Positions 1-9,349 of a stretch of DNA of 38,304 nucleotides are shown here, in pieces; position 1 is the first letter of the stretch; each line of letters begins with the position of its first letter. The stretch covers positions 1 to 38,304 of the forward strand of contig CAJWDP010000031.1 of the NCBI GenBank assembly GCA_913030835.1, written 5' to 3'. The notes under the pieces are model-generated. The model saw only the letters and a list, made by a program, of their open reading frames with translations. It ran no database searches and was not told the origin of the DNA. The DNA is from an uncultured Flavobacteriales bacterium (GTDB lineage: Bacteria > Bacteroidota > Bacteroidia > Flavobacteriales_D > Parvicellaceae). The translations under genes and the position numbers were made by a program.

Positions 1-286
1 TTAACAACCATCTTCCCTCTCCATCCGGAAATAATTCCCCCTGTTCCAGAGAAATACCATTCAACTCTCCTTGCAAAACAACGTTTAAAACAAAATCAAC
101 CGAGTCCTTGTTTCTTGCTTTCACATAATAGTTCCATACACCATTTTCTATTTTTGCCTCCCAGAAAACCTTGTTTCCATTACTTTCAAAATCGAAGATC
201 ATCTTTTTACCCTGAGTGGTCCAAACCTTAGCAACACCTTCCGGTTTTCCGAGTTCTTTTCTTAATTTTTTTAACGAATCATTCAT
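1..286 (-). CDS. Hypothetical protein, 3' end cut by window edge
   Basis: An open frame begins at the ATG complementary to 284-286 and stays open for 95 codons to the left edge. No stop is reached: the TAA visible at 3-1 is out of frame. The product starts MNDSLKKLRKELG and has no signal peptide or membrane segment. Its visible part alternates charged and aromatic residues (for example KVFWEAKIENGVWNYYVKA), which suggests a small beta-rich cytoplasmic protein. I do not recognise the family. It lies 53 bp downstream of the PNGase F-like gene on the same strand, so it could be read from that transcript, although no promoter or terminator separates them clearly. Confidence 0.6.
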   Translation of the reverse strand, partial: MNDSLKKLRKELGKPEGVAKVWTTQGKKMIFDFESNGNKVFWEAKIENGVWNYYVKARNKDSVDFVLNVVLQGELNGISLEQGELFPDGEGRWLL

Positions 287-339
287 ACTACAATTACGTT
301 TATCGTGAATAATGTTTGTCTGCTAATTTAATTTTTTCT

Positions 340-3300
340 CTACCCTTTTAAAAACTTAGATACGGTAACCTTGTCTTTGTCGAATACACGAACAAAATAG
401 ACTCCGGCGCTCAAAGACCCAACAGGAAGCGATTTCTTGTTCAAATTCAAGCGATCATTCAAAAATACCTCTGAAAGCACTAGTCCTCCCAACTCATCAA
501 CTACTTCTACCCGGATCTCATTGCTCTCAAAACCATAGAAGTTAATGTTCAGCTCATCGAATGACGGATTTGGATAGACCGAAAGTGTGCGTGTATGTTC
601 GGCTTCGTCTACATCATTCGCTCCGGAAATGTAAAAGCTATGCTCAAAAAACCCACCAAAATCCGGCTCAGCGATCAACTCTAGTACTCCATTTACTCGT
701 ACACGAAAATAACCTGTTCCCTGATCCGGGTTGGCCCACCAGGAAATCCCGTCATTTCCACTAAACGGAGTAATGTTACTGACGGTATCCATGAATCTTA
801 TTTTGTAACATCCCGATTCCAAAAATACAGAGTCGTAATAGGTACCCGTAGGTAATCCGGTCTTAGAAAATACAACGTTACCCGTTTCATCATGAATCTC
901 AAAATAATTCTCGTAAGCGTGCGTATTCATTCTATACTGCAATAACAGCGAACCTGAGTAAATCGGAAACGGTTCATATTCCGAAGCGTAGTAATTGTTA
1001 TCCGGATTTTGATCCGCAAACAAATTGGGATAAGAAATAGTCACCTCGAATTTAGGTGAAGTTCCCGCAGTATCCCAAAAGTCGGGTACCGTTATCGGTA
1101 GTTCCACCTCCGTGGTTTCCATAAAGTCGAGTGACCCGTTCCAATCCATCGTTTGAACAGCACCTCCTTGAATGTTGTAAGCTATGGTGAAAAAAGTAAC
1201 CGTAGCCGAACCGGAATTTCTTACCACAATGGTCGGTTGAGAGCAGATCGGATTGTATTTTTCATGTTCAACTTTCTTGGATGGCTTGATCACATCCAAG
1301 ACTTCAATGTCCAACAAGAAGTTGGGCGAACCGTAGCTGACCAGCTGATTGTTTACAATGTAATTGCTCGATCCCGACGCTGTGGTTAATCCATAATCAA
1401 TCTCAATTGGATTACCCGGAGTAACCAAAGAAGTGATATCCGTGCGTTTTAAATCGGATTCCATTCCGGGGCACCATCCTGCACGATCGTACACCCAGGT
1501 ACCACCTTGTGCTATGATCGGATTCTCTGCGCATTCCTTCCAAACCTCCCAGAAACTCTCATTCGGACCACCTGCCGCATTGATAAAATGATTTCGTGGA
1601 ATGAACTCTCCTTCCTGACCATGCCCCGTAATGACACTTCTCACCTCAAATTCCGAAGCAGAAGGGTTGGTAGAAACCATTCTTGGTTCATAAACATCAT
1701 CGGCAATGATCGATGTGTATCCATTTTTGCGAACCGGCCAGATCTGAGTAATATCGATCACGTCTCGAGGTGGAGTTCCTTTGATGAACAAAAATTTGAT
1801 GTCCAGCTCTTCTTGATTCTGTCCTCCCCTTTCAATCGTCATTCTTTTAGGACCTTTCAAAACCGGTGTAAAATCCGTAAGATCAAACGTAAACGTCTTG
1901 CCTTCGGATCCCAGATCCAATCCGATACCGTAAGGTGTAACCAACGACATGATCTCAAACTTCATCGGATACTTGTTGTAATAGATCAGATCGCTAATTG
2001 TTAAGGTGCTATCGATGAGAGCATTAATTGTCCCAACCTGAGCACCCGTTTCATCATAAATTGGCATTGATCCGGCTTCCCAGTAATAGTTGGTACTCAC
2101 CAAATTGAGATCGGTACCGACCACATTGTATTCATCCACTTGATTTGGCATGTTTTCCAACGAATCCAAAACGGTTATCGTGGTCAAAACCGGAGTATAA
2201 ACTCCCTGAATAAGATCCATTTGCGGGCGATCGTTAAGGGTGGTGAAGTTCATGAACAGATCATCTCCCCTCTTTAATCGCCAATACGGTGTGCTCACAA
2301 AGGTGCCATTGACCAGCCCCATCTCATCTGTAGTTACCGTCCCTGATCCATCATCAAACTTATGATAGGTCACTAGGTTTCCATAGCTTGGATGAGAGGC
2401 ATCCACACTTTTGTGCATCCACTCCGAAATTTCTGCCTGGCTCAATTCTTTGTCCCAAACCCTGAACTCGTCAATTTTACCATGGTACCTCAACGAATTA
2501 CTTAATATAGCTCCACCGATATTCATTTCTCGGATATCAATTGGCCTCGTTTTACCAGAACCGGATATCCATTCAACACCATTGATATACACCCGCATCA
2601 TCCCTGTAGAAGTATTTTTGGTAAAAGCGTAATGGTTCCATTTTCCGGCGAAATCATCAAAGCTGGCTGAGCTATTGATTCTATCGTATCCAGTTCCATC
2701 GTTACCACAATCCCAGTATATGTTTGAATTTCCCCAAGGCAAATGAACATTAATCTGCCTGTTATCCAATGAGTCTTTTCCTTCCAATATTGTGGAATTT
2801 GCCGGCATCACAGAAGCATCTCCAAAGCACCAGAAGGAAATCGTCACTTCACTGGATACGCTTGGCATAGGAGCCGCCAAATGCACCATTTGTGCTCCAT
2901 TGAACTCCAAAGAATAGTCAGCCTGACTACTTACCAAACCTATTCCTGTTGAACCGTAATTGTCCGTTGTTGCGTCCGTATTTGACCCACTGGACTGATC
3001 AAATGTAAACTCCACGATCACATTAGAAACTCCATCCCAGGCAAAGCCGGTATGAAAATTAAACTGATGTTGTCCTGCACCGGAAAACGAGGTGTTCAAA
3101 TAGTATACATTGCTGAATCCACTTAGCTCAAGTGAGTCTGGATGGAGATTGGTTCTCGTCGTCTCTTTGACATTAATTCTCAAATTATTCACCGTACTTC
3201 CTATTGAAGACAAATCCAATTTCAAGCCTGTGATGTCTCCCGAAGATAGTCCTGCTGCGGTCAGCTCCGCTTCTGTGATCAGATACTGAACCCTTGCCCT

Positions 3301-3822
3301 GTTGTTGGACAAATCAAAAGGAAGTGCACCAATGGATGCACCTGTTCCTATCATTCCGATCGTTTCGGAAAGGGTATCGGAATACACGACTTCCGTTTGA
3401 TCGCTCTGATAATAACTGTACGTTGGTGTTAAAGAATAGTCATAAGTCGTTCCTGAAAATCCTGAGATTACATAATTAGGAGCGGTAGCCATTAATGAAT
3501 CTGTCTTACTCGAATCCGTGATGTAGGTATTACAGCTGTAATCCCATTCACCGCAACCCGCATTTGGAGCCCCTCCGGTTGAAACCACTGCATTCTTACA
3601 ACGCATATTGTAGAGCATGATGATTTTCTCGTACGTCTCGGTTGGATCATTGGGAAAGGTGAAGACATAATCTCTTCCGGATGAATCCCAGGTTAATGTC
3701 TGAACGACTACTGTATCCTGCGCAATACCCTTGTTATTGTTAATTAACAAGAGGCAAGCTAAAACACAAACAAAAAATCTGGCGTGAATGGTGATTTTGG
3801 CGAAAGGCAAACGATTCTTCAT
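340..3822 (-). CDS. Secreted PNGase F-like amidase with LamG insertion and T9SS sorting domain
   Basis: The 1160-residue product has a signal peptide (about 1-35, ending GIAQ). Residues 40-105 and about 640-840 resemble the two beta-sandwich halves of peptide-N-glycosidase F, which releases N-glycans from asparagine. The PNGase F catalytic acids can be placed by eye: D94 in CGEWDYSCNTYI (D60 in PNGase F), E664 in MTIERGG (E118; 17 residues then lie before GTP in both proteins) and E739 in GEFIPRNH (E206). The block YDRAGWCPGM at 778-787 is almost identical. Between the halves lie a Bacteroidota adhesin-type module (about 145-285) and a LamG/concanavalin-like jelly roll (about 305-470). A CARDB-like segment (about 850-930) and a type A sorting domain (from about 1083, SVYPNPSFDELN, ending SKFLKG) follow. 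It is probably exported and then anchored or released by T9SS. The fold assignment is fairly firm; deglycosylating activity is inferred. No convincing promoter was found. Confidence 0.85.
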   Translation of the reverse strand: MKNRLPFAKITIHARFFVCVLACLLLINNNKGIAQDTVVVQTLTWDSSGRDYVFTFPNDPTETYEKIIMLYNMRCKNAVVSTGGAPNAGCGEWDYSCNTYITDSSKTDSLMATAPNYVISGFSGTTYDYSLTPTYSYYQSDQTEVVYSDTLSETIGMIGTGASIGALPFDLSNNRARVQYLITEAELTAAGLSSGDITGLKLDLSSIGSTVNNLRINVKETTRTNLHPDSLELSGFSNVYYLNTSFSGAGQHQFNFHTGFAWDGVSNVIVEFTFDQSSGSNTDATTDNYGSTGIGLVSSQADYSLEFNGAQMVHLAAPMPSVSSEVTISFWCFGDASVMPANSTILEGKDSLDNRQINVHLPWGNSNIYWDCGNDGTGYDRINSSASFDDFAGKWNHYAFTKNTSTGMMRVYINGVEWISGSGKTRPIDIREMNIGGAILSNSLRYHGKIDEFRVWDKELSQAEISEWMHKSVDASHPSYGNLVTYHKFDDGSGTVTTDEMGLVNGTFVSTPYWRLKRGDDLFMNFTTLNDRPQMDLIQGVYTPVLTTITVLDSLENMPNQVDEYNVVGTDLNLVSTNYYWEAGSMPIYDETGAQVGTINALIDSTLTISDLIYYNKYPMKFEIMSLVTPYGIGLDLGSEGKTFTFDLTDFTPVLKGPKRMTIERGGQNQEELDIKFLFIKGTPPRDVIDITQIWPVRKNGYTSIIADDVYEPRMVSTNPSASEFEVRSVITGHGQEGEFIPRNHFINAAGGPNESFWEVWKECAENPIIAQGGTWVYDRAGWCPGMESDLKRTDITSLVTPGNPIEIDYGLTTASGSSNYIVNNQLVSYGSPNFLLDIEVLDVIKPSKKVEHEKYNPICSQPTIVVRNSGSATVTFFTIAYNIQGGAVQTMDWNGSLDFMETTEVELPITVPDFWDTAGTSPKFEVTISYPNLFADQNPDNNYYASEYEPFPIYSGSLLLQYRMNTHAYENYFEIHDETGNVVFSKTGLPTGTYYDSVFLESGCYKIRFMDTVSNITPFSGNDGISWWANPDQGTGYFRVRVNGVLELIAEPDFGGFFEHSFYISGANDVDEAEHTRTLSVYPNPSFDELNINFYGFESNEIRVEVVDELGGLVLSEVFLNDRLNLNKKSLPVGSLSAGVYFVRVFDKDKVTVSKFLKG

Positions 3823-3927
3823 GGCATAAACGATAAGATAGAATAAAGTAAAACGGTTGGGAAATTACGACAATATTGCTTTCGATACAAGTCAGTGCGG
3901 TTGAGGCAAAACAACCTCTTCACCGTG

Positions 3928-5691
3928 TTATTCTTTAAACTGAAGGTCATACAACCGTCGGTAATAACCATTGTCTATTTTCAGCAGCTCTTCGTGGTTT
4001 CCTTTTTCCACGATCCGACCGTGATCCATAACAATGATGCGGTCGCTTTTTTGAATAGTAGATAGTCTGTGCGCTATGACAATTGAGGTGCAATCGTTTG
4101 TAATGGTTTCGATTGCCTGCTGAATCAGGTATTCCGTTTCCGTGTCTATGGAAGAAGTCGCCTCATCCAAAATGAGCAAGTTCGGCTGGTAAACGTATGC
4201 CCGGATAAATGAGATCAGCTGCCTCTGTCCTACAGACAACATTCCTCCCCTTTCCTTTACATCAAAATCGTAATTCCCGGGTAAATTCATAATAAAATCG
4301 TGGGCACCTACATGTTTCGCAGCGTTAATCACATCATCCCTAGAAATTGAATCATTCCCTAATGTTATGTTGTTGTGTATCGTGTCGGAAAAGAGAAAAA
4401 CATCTTGCAACACCAAAGCAATATTTTCTCTGATCTCACTTAAGCTGTAGTTCCGAATGTCTCTTCCGTCAATACAGATTTCGCCTTTTTGAAACTCATA
4501 AAACCTACTCAATAGGTTGATAATGGACGTTTTTCCGGCTCCGGTAGCACCAACAAATGCAATCGTTTCGCCCTTTTTCACCTCAAATGAGACATCCTTT
4601 AATATGTACTCGGGCTCATTGTAGGCGAAATGAACATCTTTGAATTCAATGTTCCCATCAAATTCAGTGTCTGACGATTCTTCATTGTTATGAATAAATT
4701 CGTCCGTATCCAGCACGTTGAATACTCGTTCCGAACCTACCATGCCCATCTGTAGTACATTGAACCGATCTGCCAGCATCCGAATCGGTCGATATAGATT
4801 GGAGATAAGCATAATGTACATGGTAATGTTACCGGCTAATTCTCCAATATCTATTCCATCGTTCGTTAGAATCAAGGCCGAAGTCATCAATATTAATCCG
4901 AGTGAAGCTGCACTTAATATCTCAACACTTGGAAGAAAGATCGAAAATGCCCATACAGATCTGATATGGGCTTTTCTGTGTCTTCTATTGATCTCACGAA
5001 ATGTCTTTGCTTCTCGTTCTTCGCGATTGAATGCCTGAACGATTTTCATTCCTGTGATGTGCTCCTGTGTAAATGAATTTAAAGTTGCAACTTCTGATCG
5101 AACTGCCGTAAACGCATTTTTAATGGCCCTTTTGAATATCACCGTAGCCCAGAGCAAAATAGGGATCGGTGCCAACCCGGCCAATCCCAATCTCCAGTCC
5201 CACACCAACATGAGTACAATGACCAAAGCCAGCTTTAACAGATCAGCCGAAATGGTTAAAATGCCTTGGGAAAAAATGTCGGCAATTGTTTCAATGTCCG
5301 ATACTGCTCTCGTAACGAGTCTTCCAATCGGATTTTTATCAAAGAATTTCAATCGGAAATCAACAACTCGTTCGAACAATTGTACCCGTATATCTCGAAT
5401 CACATTTTGTCCGACTATATTCGCCATGTTGGTTACTGCGAACTGAACCAATGCTTCAAAAATCAATAAGCCGATCAATAACAGTGTGATTTTACCCAAT
5501 CCTTCAAGGTCATAATTGCCGATAAATTCCGACACCATTTTCTGAATTAAGACAATTCTTACCATCAGCATGGCACCTGCGAAAATGGTGAGGAAAAGTG
5601 ATCCAAGAAACATGGCGCGGTATGGCCTGACATAAGACAAAACTCTTCTGAACAACTTAAAATCAAATGCTTTGCCTGATACCGAGCTCAT
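3928..5691 (-). CDS. ABC exporter, fused permease-ATPase (MsbA/MdlB-like)
   Basis: This 587-residue half-transporter has an N-terminal six-helix type I exporter domain (about 20-320) and a C-terminal nucleotide-binding domain. Visible motifs are Walker A GATGAGKT (381-388), Q-loop Q429, signature LSVGQ (485-489), Walker B LLILDE ending at E510, and H-loop H541 in IAHRLST. All catalytic residues are intact. Length and order match lipid or drug exporters of the MsbA/LmrA/MdlB group, which act as dimers in the inner membrane. The substrate cannot be read from sequence. The ATG overlaps the truA stop codon as ATGA, so translation is probably coupled and the two genes form one operon. Confidence 0.92.
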   Translation of the reverse strand: MSSVSGKAFDFKLFRRVLSYVRPYRAMFLGSLFLTIFAGAMLMVRIVLIQKMVSEFIGNYDLEGLGKITLLLIGLLIFEALVQFAVTNMANIVGQNVIRDIRVQLFERVVDFRLKFFDKNPIGRLVTRAVSDIETIADIFSQGILTISADLLKLALVIVLMLVWDWRLGLAGLAPIPILLWATVIFKRAIKNAFTAVRSEVATLNSFTQEHITGMKIVQAFNREEREAKTFREINRRHRKAHIRSVWAFSIFLPSVEILSAASLGLILMTSALILTNDGIDIGELAGNITMYIMLISNLYRPIRMLADRFNVLQMGMVGSERVFNVLDTDEFIHNNEESSDTEFDGNIEFKDVHFAYNEPEYILKDVSFEVKKGETIAFVGATGAGKTSIINLLSRFYEFQKGEICIDGRDIRNYSLSEIRENIALVLQDVFLFSDTIHNNITLGNDSISRDDVINAAKHVGAHDFIMNLPGNYDFDVKERGGMLSVGQRQLISFIRAYVYQPNLLILDEATSSIDTETEYLIQQAIETITNDCTSIVIAHRLSTIQKSDRIIVMDHGRIVEKGNHEELLKIDNGYYRRLYDLQFKE

Positions 5692-6428
5692 ACCTGGCCC
5701 TCCCCGAATTCAACCGCTTGAAGAAATAGGCCGTGACCGGGAACTGACCTTCCAGCCTTCCCCCGATCCTTAGATTCAATCACATCACCAAAGTCTGAAA
5801 CAGACATCTTTTCGGTGCCTACATCTATCATCGTGCCTACCAACGCTCTTACCATATTTCGCAAAAAACGATTCGCTTTTACGATAAAAACAATTCCGTT
5901 CGATGAAAGTTCCCATCGTGCTTCCATTATTTCACAATCGTTCGTTTTGGTATCCGTATTCACTTTAGAAAACGAAGTGAAATCTCTGAATTCAAAGAGC
6001 ATTTGACACCCCTCGTTCATTTTGTCCAGATCCAATTGTCCGGTAAAGTAATAAGAGTGGTCTCGGATAAAAGGGTTCTTCTTCTGATGAATGTAATAAT
6101 GATAAGTGCGGCTCAAAGGACTGAAGCGAGCATGCAGATCATCTGCAACTTCAAAAATTCTTTGAATCGCAATATCTTTAGGAAGCATATTGTTCAGATT
6201 AAAAGACGCCTGACTTTCATCGATTTCACTGTCTATATCGAAATGAGCAAAAAACTGGTTGGCATGGACACCGGTATCCGTTCTTCCGCAACCCGTCAGC
6301 TTTACCTCTTTTCTTAAATAAGTAGAAACGCAATTCGTGAGAACACCTTGCACCGTATTCGCATTTGATTGCTGCTGCCAACCATGGTAGCCCGATCCAT
6401 CATATGACAATTCAATGAAGTATCTCAC
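5688..6428 (-). CDS. truA: tRNA pseudouridine(38-40) synthase TruA
   Basis: The 246-residue protein converts uridines 38-40 in the anticodon arm of tRNAs to pseudouridine. It begins MRYFIELSYDGSGYHGWQ, the usual TruA N-terminus, and carries the catalytic aspartate D51 in the family motif GCGRTDTGVHA. Later blocks (FSPLSRTYHYYI, RFLRNMVRALVG) also match TruA. Length is normal. The 3' end overlaps the ABC exporter start by 4 nt. The short divergent region 6429-6491 separates it from the phosphodiesterase gene. A TACCTTTG box lies only five bases from the start codon, which is too near for an ordinary leader. Confidence 0.95.
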   Translation of the reverse strand: MRYFIELSYDGSGYHGWQQQSNANTVQGVLTNCVSTYLRKEVKLTGCGRTDTGVHANQFFAHFDIDSEIDESQASFNLNNMLPKDIAIQRIFEVADDLHARFSPLSRTYHYYIHQKKNPFIRDHSYYFTGQLDLDKMNEGCQMLFEFRDFTSFSKVNTDTKTNDCEIMEARWELSSNGIVFIVKANRFLRNMVRALVGTMIDVGTEKMSVSDFGDVIESKDRGKAGRSVPGHGLFLQAVEFGEGQV

Positions 6429-6491
6429 CTTGCAAAGGTAGGCTTCGAAATAAATTAACCTAAATTCAGATAAAAATCCTTTTTTTACCGT

Positions 6492-6989
6492 GTGAAAAGA
6501 ATCGGGTTGATATCAGACACTCATGGACACTTTGATCCTAAATTGCCCAAATATTTAAGTACTTGTGATGAAATTTGGCATGCGGGGGATATTGGTTCAT
6601 TATCCATAACAGATGAGTTGGCGAAACTTGCGCCCGTAAAAGCAGTTTTTGGGAACATTGATGGAGGACCTTTAAGAAGAGAATTTCAGTTGCATGAGCG
6701 ATTCACGTGCGAAGGAGTTGATGTTTGGATGACCCATATTGGAGGCAAACCATACGTTTACAATCACATGATCAGAGAGGAAATCAATGCAAATCCACCA
6801 AAGCTATTTATCTGCGGACACTCGCACATCTGCAGAGTTCAATTAGACAAACGGTTGAATATGCTATATATGAATCCGGGCGCAGCGGGAAAACATGGGT
6901 TTCATAAAGTCAAAACCATACTACGATTCTCATTGGACCAAGGAGAAATCAAAGATCTCGAAGTGATCGAATTGGGTAAAAGGGCTTAA
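6492..6989 (+). CDS. YfcE/MJ0936-family metallophosphoesterase
   Basis: The 165-residue protein is a compact calcineurin-like phosphodiesterase. The dinuclear metal ligands of the family are all visible: D9 and H11 (SDTHG), D33 (HAGD), N55 (FGNID), H82 (MTHIGG), and H110 and H112 (CGHSH). Members hydrolyse phosphodiesters, and some act on cyclic nucleotides, but the physiological substrate here is unknown. Translation must start at GTG 6492, because the methionine precedes KRIGLISDTHG exactly as in the family and no upstream ATG is in frame. The gene is divergent from truA and ends 17 bp from the convergent DUF4293 gene. Confidence 0.9.
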   Translation: MKRIGLISDTHGHFDPKLPKYLSTCDEIWHAGDIGSLSITDELAKLAPVKAVFGNIDGGPLRREFQLHERFTCEGVDVWMTHIGGKPYVYNHMIREEINANPPKLFICGHSHICRVQLDKRLNMLYMNPGAAGKHGFHKVKTILRFSLDQGEIKDLEVIELGKRA

Positions 6990-7006
6990 GCAATTTATGC
7001 GCTGAA

Positions 7007-7474
7007 TTATCGAAGGCGATCAACGTCCCTTACCAGCTTCTCATCTTTGTTTATCGAACGATTTGCCAGAAAAACAAAAGGCAGGGATATTACAGACAGA
7101 TACAATCCCAAGCCATAGGTGGTTGTCACGGTTTCACTGAGCATTTTGATTTTAGATTCTACACCAAACACATCAATAAAAATAAATACCAGTAAAAGTA
7201 AGATCAGCAAGTAAAGCACTTTGCCTATGAATAGCTGTAGCTTACGATTCTTAAATTTCACAATACTGTAGATACAAAGTGCCGCAATAAGTGGAACCAC
7301 AATCTTATAGGGAAACCAAACTGAAATTTCCACATTCGATCCGGTTATTCCGAACAGATTGAATAAGATCTCCTCTTCCGGACTGATCTGATAAGATGAA
7401 AAGCCAAAAAACGCGGTCAATATAAGACTTACCGCAGCTAATAGAAGATAAATGGATTGGATTCTTTGAATCAT
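7007..7474 (-). CDS. DUF4293 family integral membrane protein
   Basis: This 155-residue protein begins MIQRIQSIYLLLAAVSL, the typical opening of the Bacteroidota DUF4293 family. It shows four hydrophobic segments (about 5-22, 45-65, 75-95 and 115-140) and a charged C-terminus (SINKDEKLVRDVDRLR). Function is unknown. An upstream in-frame ATG at 7507 would add MLLLYLFPKKS. I reject it because a perfect -7 box, TATATTTG (7497-7490), lies inside that extension and would place the transcript start near 7483, nine bases before the chosen ATG. The gene is divergent from rho, a common arrangement in Flavobacteriia. Confidence 0.85.
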   Translation of the reverse strand: MIQRIQSIYLLLAAVSLILTAFFGFSSYQISPEEEILFNLFGITGSNVEISVWFPYKIVVPLIAALCIYSIVKFKNRKLQLFIGKVLYLLILLLLVFIFIDVFGVESKIKMLSETVTTTYGLGLYLSVISLPFVFLANRSINKDEKLVRDVDRLR

Positions 7475-7489
7475 GGATTTTTTTGGAAA

Positions 7490-7497
7490 CAAATATA
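7490..7497 (-). promoter_or_regulatory. -7 promoter box of the DUF4293 gene
   Basis: TATATTTG on the minus strand matches the Bacteroidota -7 consensus TAnnTTTG at all fixed positions. It lies 15 bases upstream of the chosen ATG. No clear TTG -33 element is present at the usual distance. Confidence 0.5.
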
Positions 7498-7597
7498 ACA
7501 GTAGCAATCTATATTCTGCATTGGAAGAATTAATTATTGAGAATAAATTGTTGAAATAATTTACCTAATGAACTATTAGAAGTCGATTATAAATTAT

Positions 7598-7605
7598 TAT
7601 ACTTG
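7598..7605 (+). promoter_or_regulatory. Probable -7 box for rho
   Basis: TATACTTG matches TAnnTTTG at five of six fixed positions. It would start transcription near 7612, giving a leader of about 94 nt that opens with the hairpin at 7617-7637. I see no good -33 TTG, so the assignment is tentative. Confidence 0.35.
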
Positions 7606-7616
7606 CAGTGTTCTAA

Positions 7617-7637
7617 TGCCGAAAGTTCTTTTCGGCA
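7617..7637 (+). promoter_or_regulatory. Hairpin in the rho leader
   Basis: The sequence TGCCGAAA, a five-base loop GTTCT, then TTTCGGCA forms a perfect 8-bp stem. It lies 69 bp before the rho ATG. On neither strand is it followed by a run of T, so it is not an ordinary intrinsic terminator. If the -7 box at 7598-7605 is used, the hairpin sits at the very 5' end of the rho mRNA. It could stabilise the message or take part in control of rho. Confidence 0.5.
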
Positions 7638-7705
7638 ATAAAATAAAATCAATAGACCATCTCACTTAGATGATATAAAAACAAATCTACACAACACATA
7701 ATTAC

Positions 7706-9298
7706 ATGTACGATATTCTCGAATTAAACCAAAAAAAGGTTGCTGAGCTGAAAGATATTGCGAACGAGCTAAACATTAAAAAGTTTGAAAAGCTAAAAAA
7801 AGAAGACCTGATCTATAAAATACTGGATGAGCAGGCAATCAACCCTACAACGAACAAAGGGTCTGAAGAAAACACGCAAAAGGAAAGAAAAAATAACAGA
7901 AACGGAGATCAGCAAGAGCGACGAAAAAGAAATCATCGTCAACCTAATGCAGATGCAAAGAAAGCAGATGATACGAACGCTGATTCTTCGGGAGAATCTA
8001 AAGCCCCGGCAGAATCGACTGCTGCAGGGCAAGAATCTGATGAAAATAAGGCATCGGAAGGTAAAAGAAGAGACGGGAAAGACCATCGGAATGACAGAAG
8101 ACGAAACGATCATAACGGACGAAACCAGCATCCGGAGAAGAAAGAAAAAGTAGATCCGGCAGAGCTTCACGGTTACAATTTTGATGGAATCATACACAGT
8201 GAAGGAGTACTGGAGATCATGCCTGACGGTTATGGATTCCTGAGATCCTCTGATTACAACTATCTAGCTTCTCCAGACGACGTATATGTCTCGCAGTCTC
8301 AGATAAAATTGTTCGGATTAAAAACAGGAGATACAGTCAACGGTTCAATCCGACCTCCGAAGCAAGGGGAAAAATATTTTCCACTGCTTCAGGTAAACAG
8401 CATTAACGGAAGAGAACCTTCATTTATAAGAGACAGGGTTCCCTTTCAGTATTTAACACCGCTTTTCCCTGACGAAAAAATCAAGCTTACCGGTCACAGC
8501 AAGGACAACCTTTCGACTAGAGTAATGGATTTGTTTTCACCTATTGGTAAGGGACAAAGAGGAATGATTGTCGCACAACCAAAAACTGGTAAAACTGTTC
8601 TTTTAAAAGATGTTGCCAATGCAATTGCAGCAAATCATCCGGAAATTTATTTGATTGTTCTTCTTATCGATGAAAGACCTGAGGAAGTAACGGATATGCA
8701 GAGGTCAGTCAACGCGGAAGTGGTTGCTTCCACGTTTGATGAGCCAGCAGAAAGACATGTTAAAGTCTCAAACATTGTGCTTGAAAAAGCAAAAAGGATG
8801 GTCGAATGTGGACATGATGTTTGTATCCTGCTTGATTCAATTACGAGATTAGCCAGAGCATACAATACAGTTGCGCCAGCTTCGGGAAGGGTTCTTTCCG
8901 GTGGTGTTGATGCAAACGCCTTGCAAAAACCGAAACGATTCTTTGGTGCAGCACGAAAGATCGAAAACGGAGGTTCGCTTTCCATCATTGCAACTGCTTT
9001 AACGGAGACCGGCTCTAAAATGGATGAAGTGATCTTTGAAGAATTCAAAGGAACGGGTAACATGGAGCTTCAACTGGATCGAAAGATATCCAACCGAAGA
9101 ATTTATCCGGCGATTGACATACTTGCTTCGGGTACAAGACGAGAAGATCTGCTGATGGAAAAAGAGAGTCTCCAGCGTATCTGGATTCTAAGAAAGCACC
9201 TAGCGGACATGAATCCGGTTGAGGCAATGGAATTCATTAGAGATCGAATGAACGGGACGAAAAGTAACGAAGAGTTCCTGATTTCAATGAATGGTTAA
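7706..9298 (+). CDS. rho: Transcription termination factor Rho with long disordered insert
   Basis: The 530-residue hexameric RNA helicase ends transcription at Rho-dependent sites. The order is a Rho N-terminal SAP-like helix bundle (1-44), a low-complexity hydrophilic insert rich in N, R, K, D, E and Q (about 45-155), the cold-shock-like RNA-binding domain (about 160-235, [14 protein letters not shown]), and the RecA-type motor. Walker A is AQPKTGKT (290-297) and [10 protein letters not shown] carries the following catalytic region. The Q-loop and R-loop blocks ([23 protein letters not shown]) are intact. E. coli Rho is 419 residues, so the extra length is essentially the insert. Bacteroidota Rho proteins commonly have such inserts. 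The ATG at 7706 gives the standard [16 protein letters not shown] start. Confidence 0.97.
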   Translation: MYDILELNQKKVAELKDIANELNIKKFEKLKKEDLIYKILDEQAINPTTNKGSEENTQKERKNNRNGDQQERRKRNHRQPNADAKKADDTNADSSGESKAPAESTAAGQESDENKASEGKRRDGKDHRNDRRRNDHNGRNQHPEKKEKVDPAELHGYNFDGIIHSEGVLEIMPDGYGFLRSSDYNYLASPDDVYVSQSQIKLFGLKTGDTVNGSIRPPKQGEKYFPLLQVNSINGREPSFIRDRVPFQYLTPLFPDEKIKLTGHSKDNLSTRVMDLFSPIGKGQRGMIVAQPKTGKTVLLKDVANAIAANHPEIYLIVLLIDERPEEVTDMQRSVNAEVVASTFDEPAERHVKVSNIVLEKAKRMVECGHDVCILLDSITRLARAYNTVAPASGRVLSGGVDANALQKPKRFFGAARKIENGGSLSIIATALTETGSKMDEVIFEEFKGTGNMELQLDRKISNRRIYPAIDILASGTRREDLLMEKESLQRIWILRKHLADMNPVEAMEFIRDRMNGTKSNEEFLISMNG

Positions 9299-9349
9299 TT
9301 CAATAAGCCAATTGAGCTACAAAAAGTAGCGCTATGGTAACCGACGATT

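Noticed and set aside
6433-6440. TACCTTTG as truA promoter
   Set aside because: A perfect -7 match, but only five bases from the ATG and without a -33 TTG; a leaderless message would be required.
7793-8197. 134-residue minus-strand frame opposite rho
   Set aside because: It runs antisense to the low-complexity insert of rho and its hydrophobic, serine-rich translation is a by-product of lysine/arginine/asparagine codons on the other strand.
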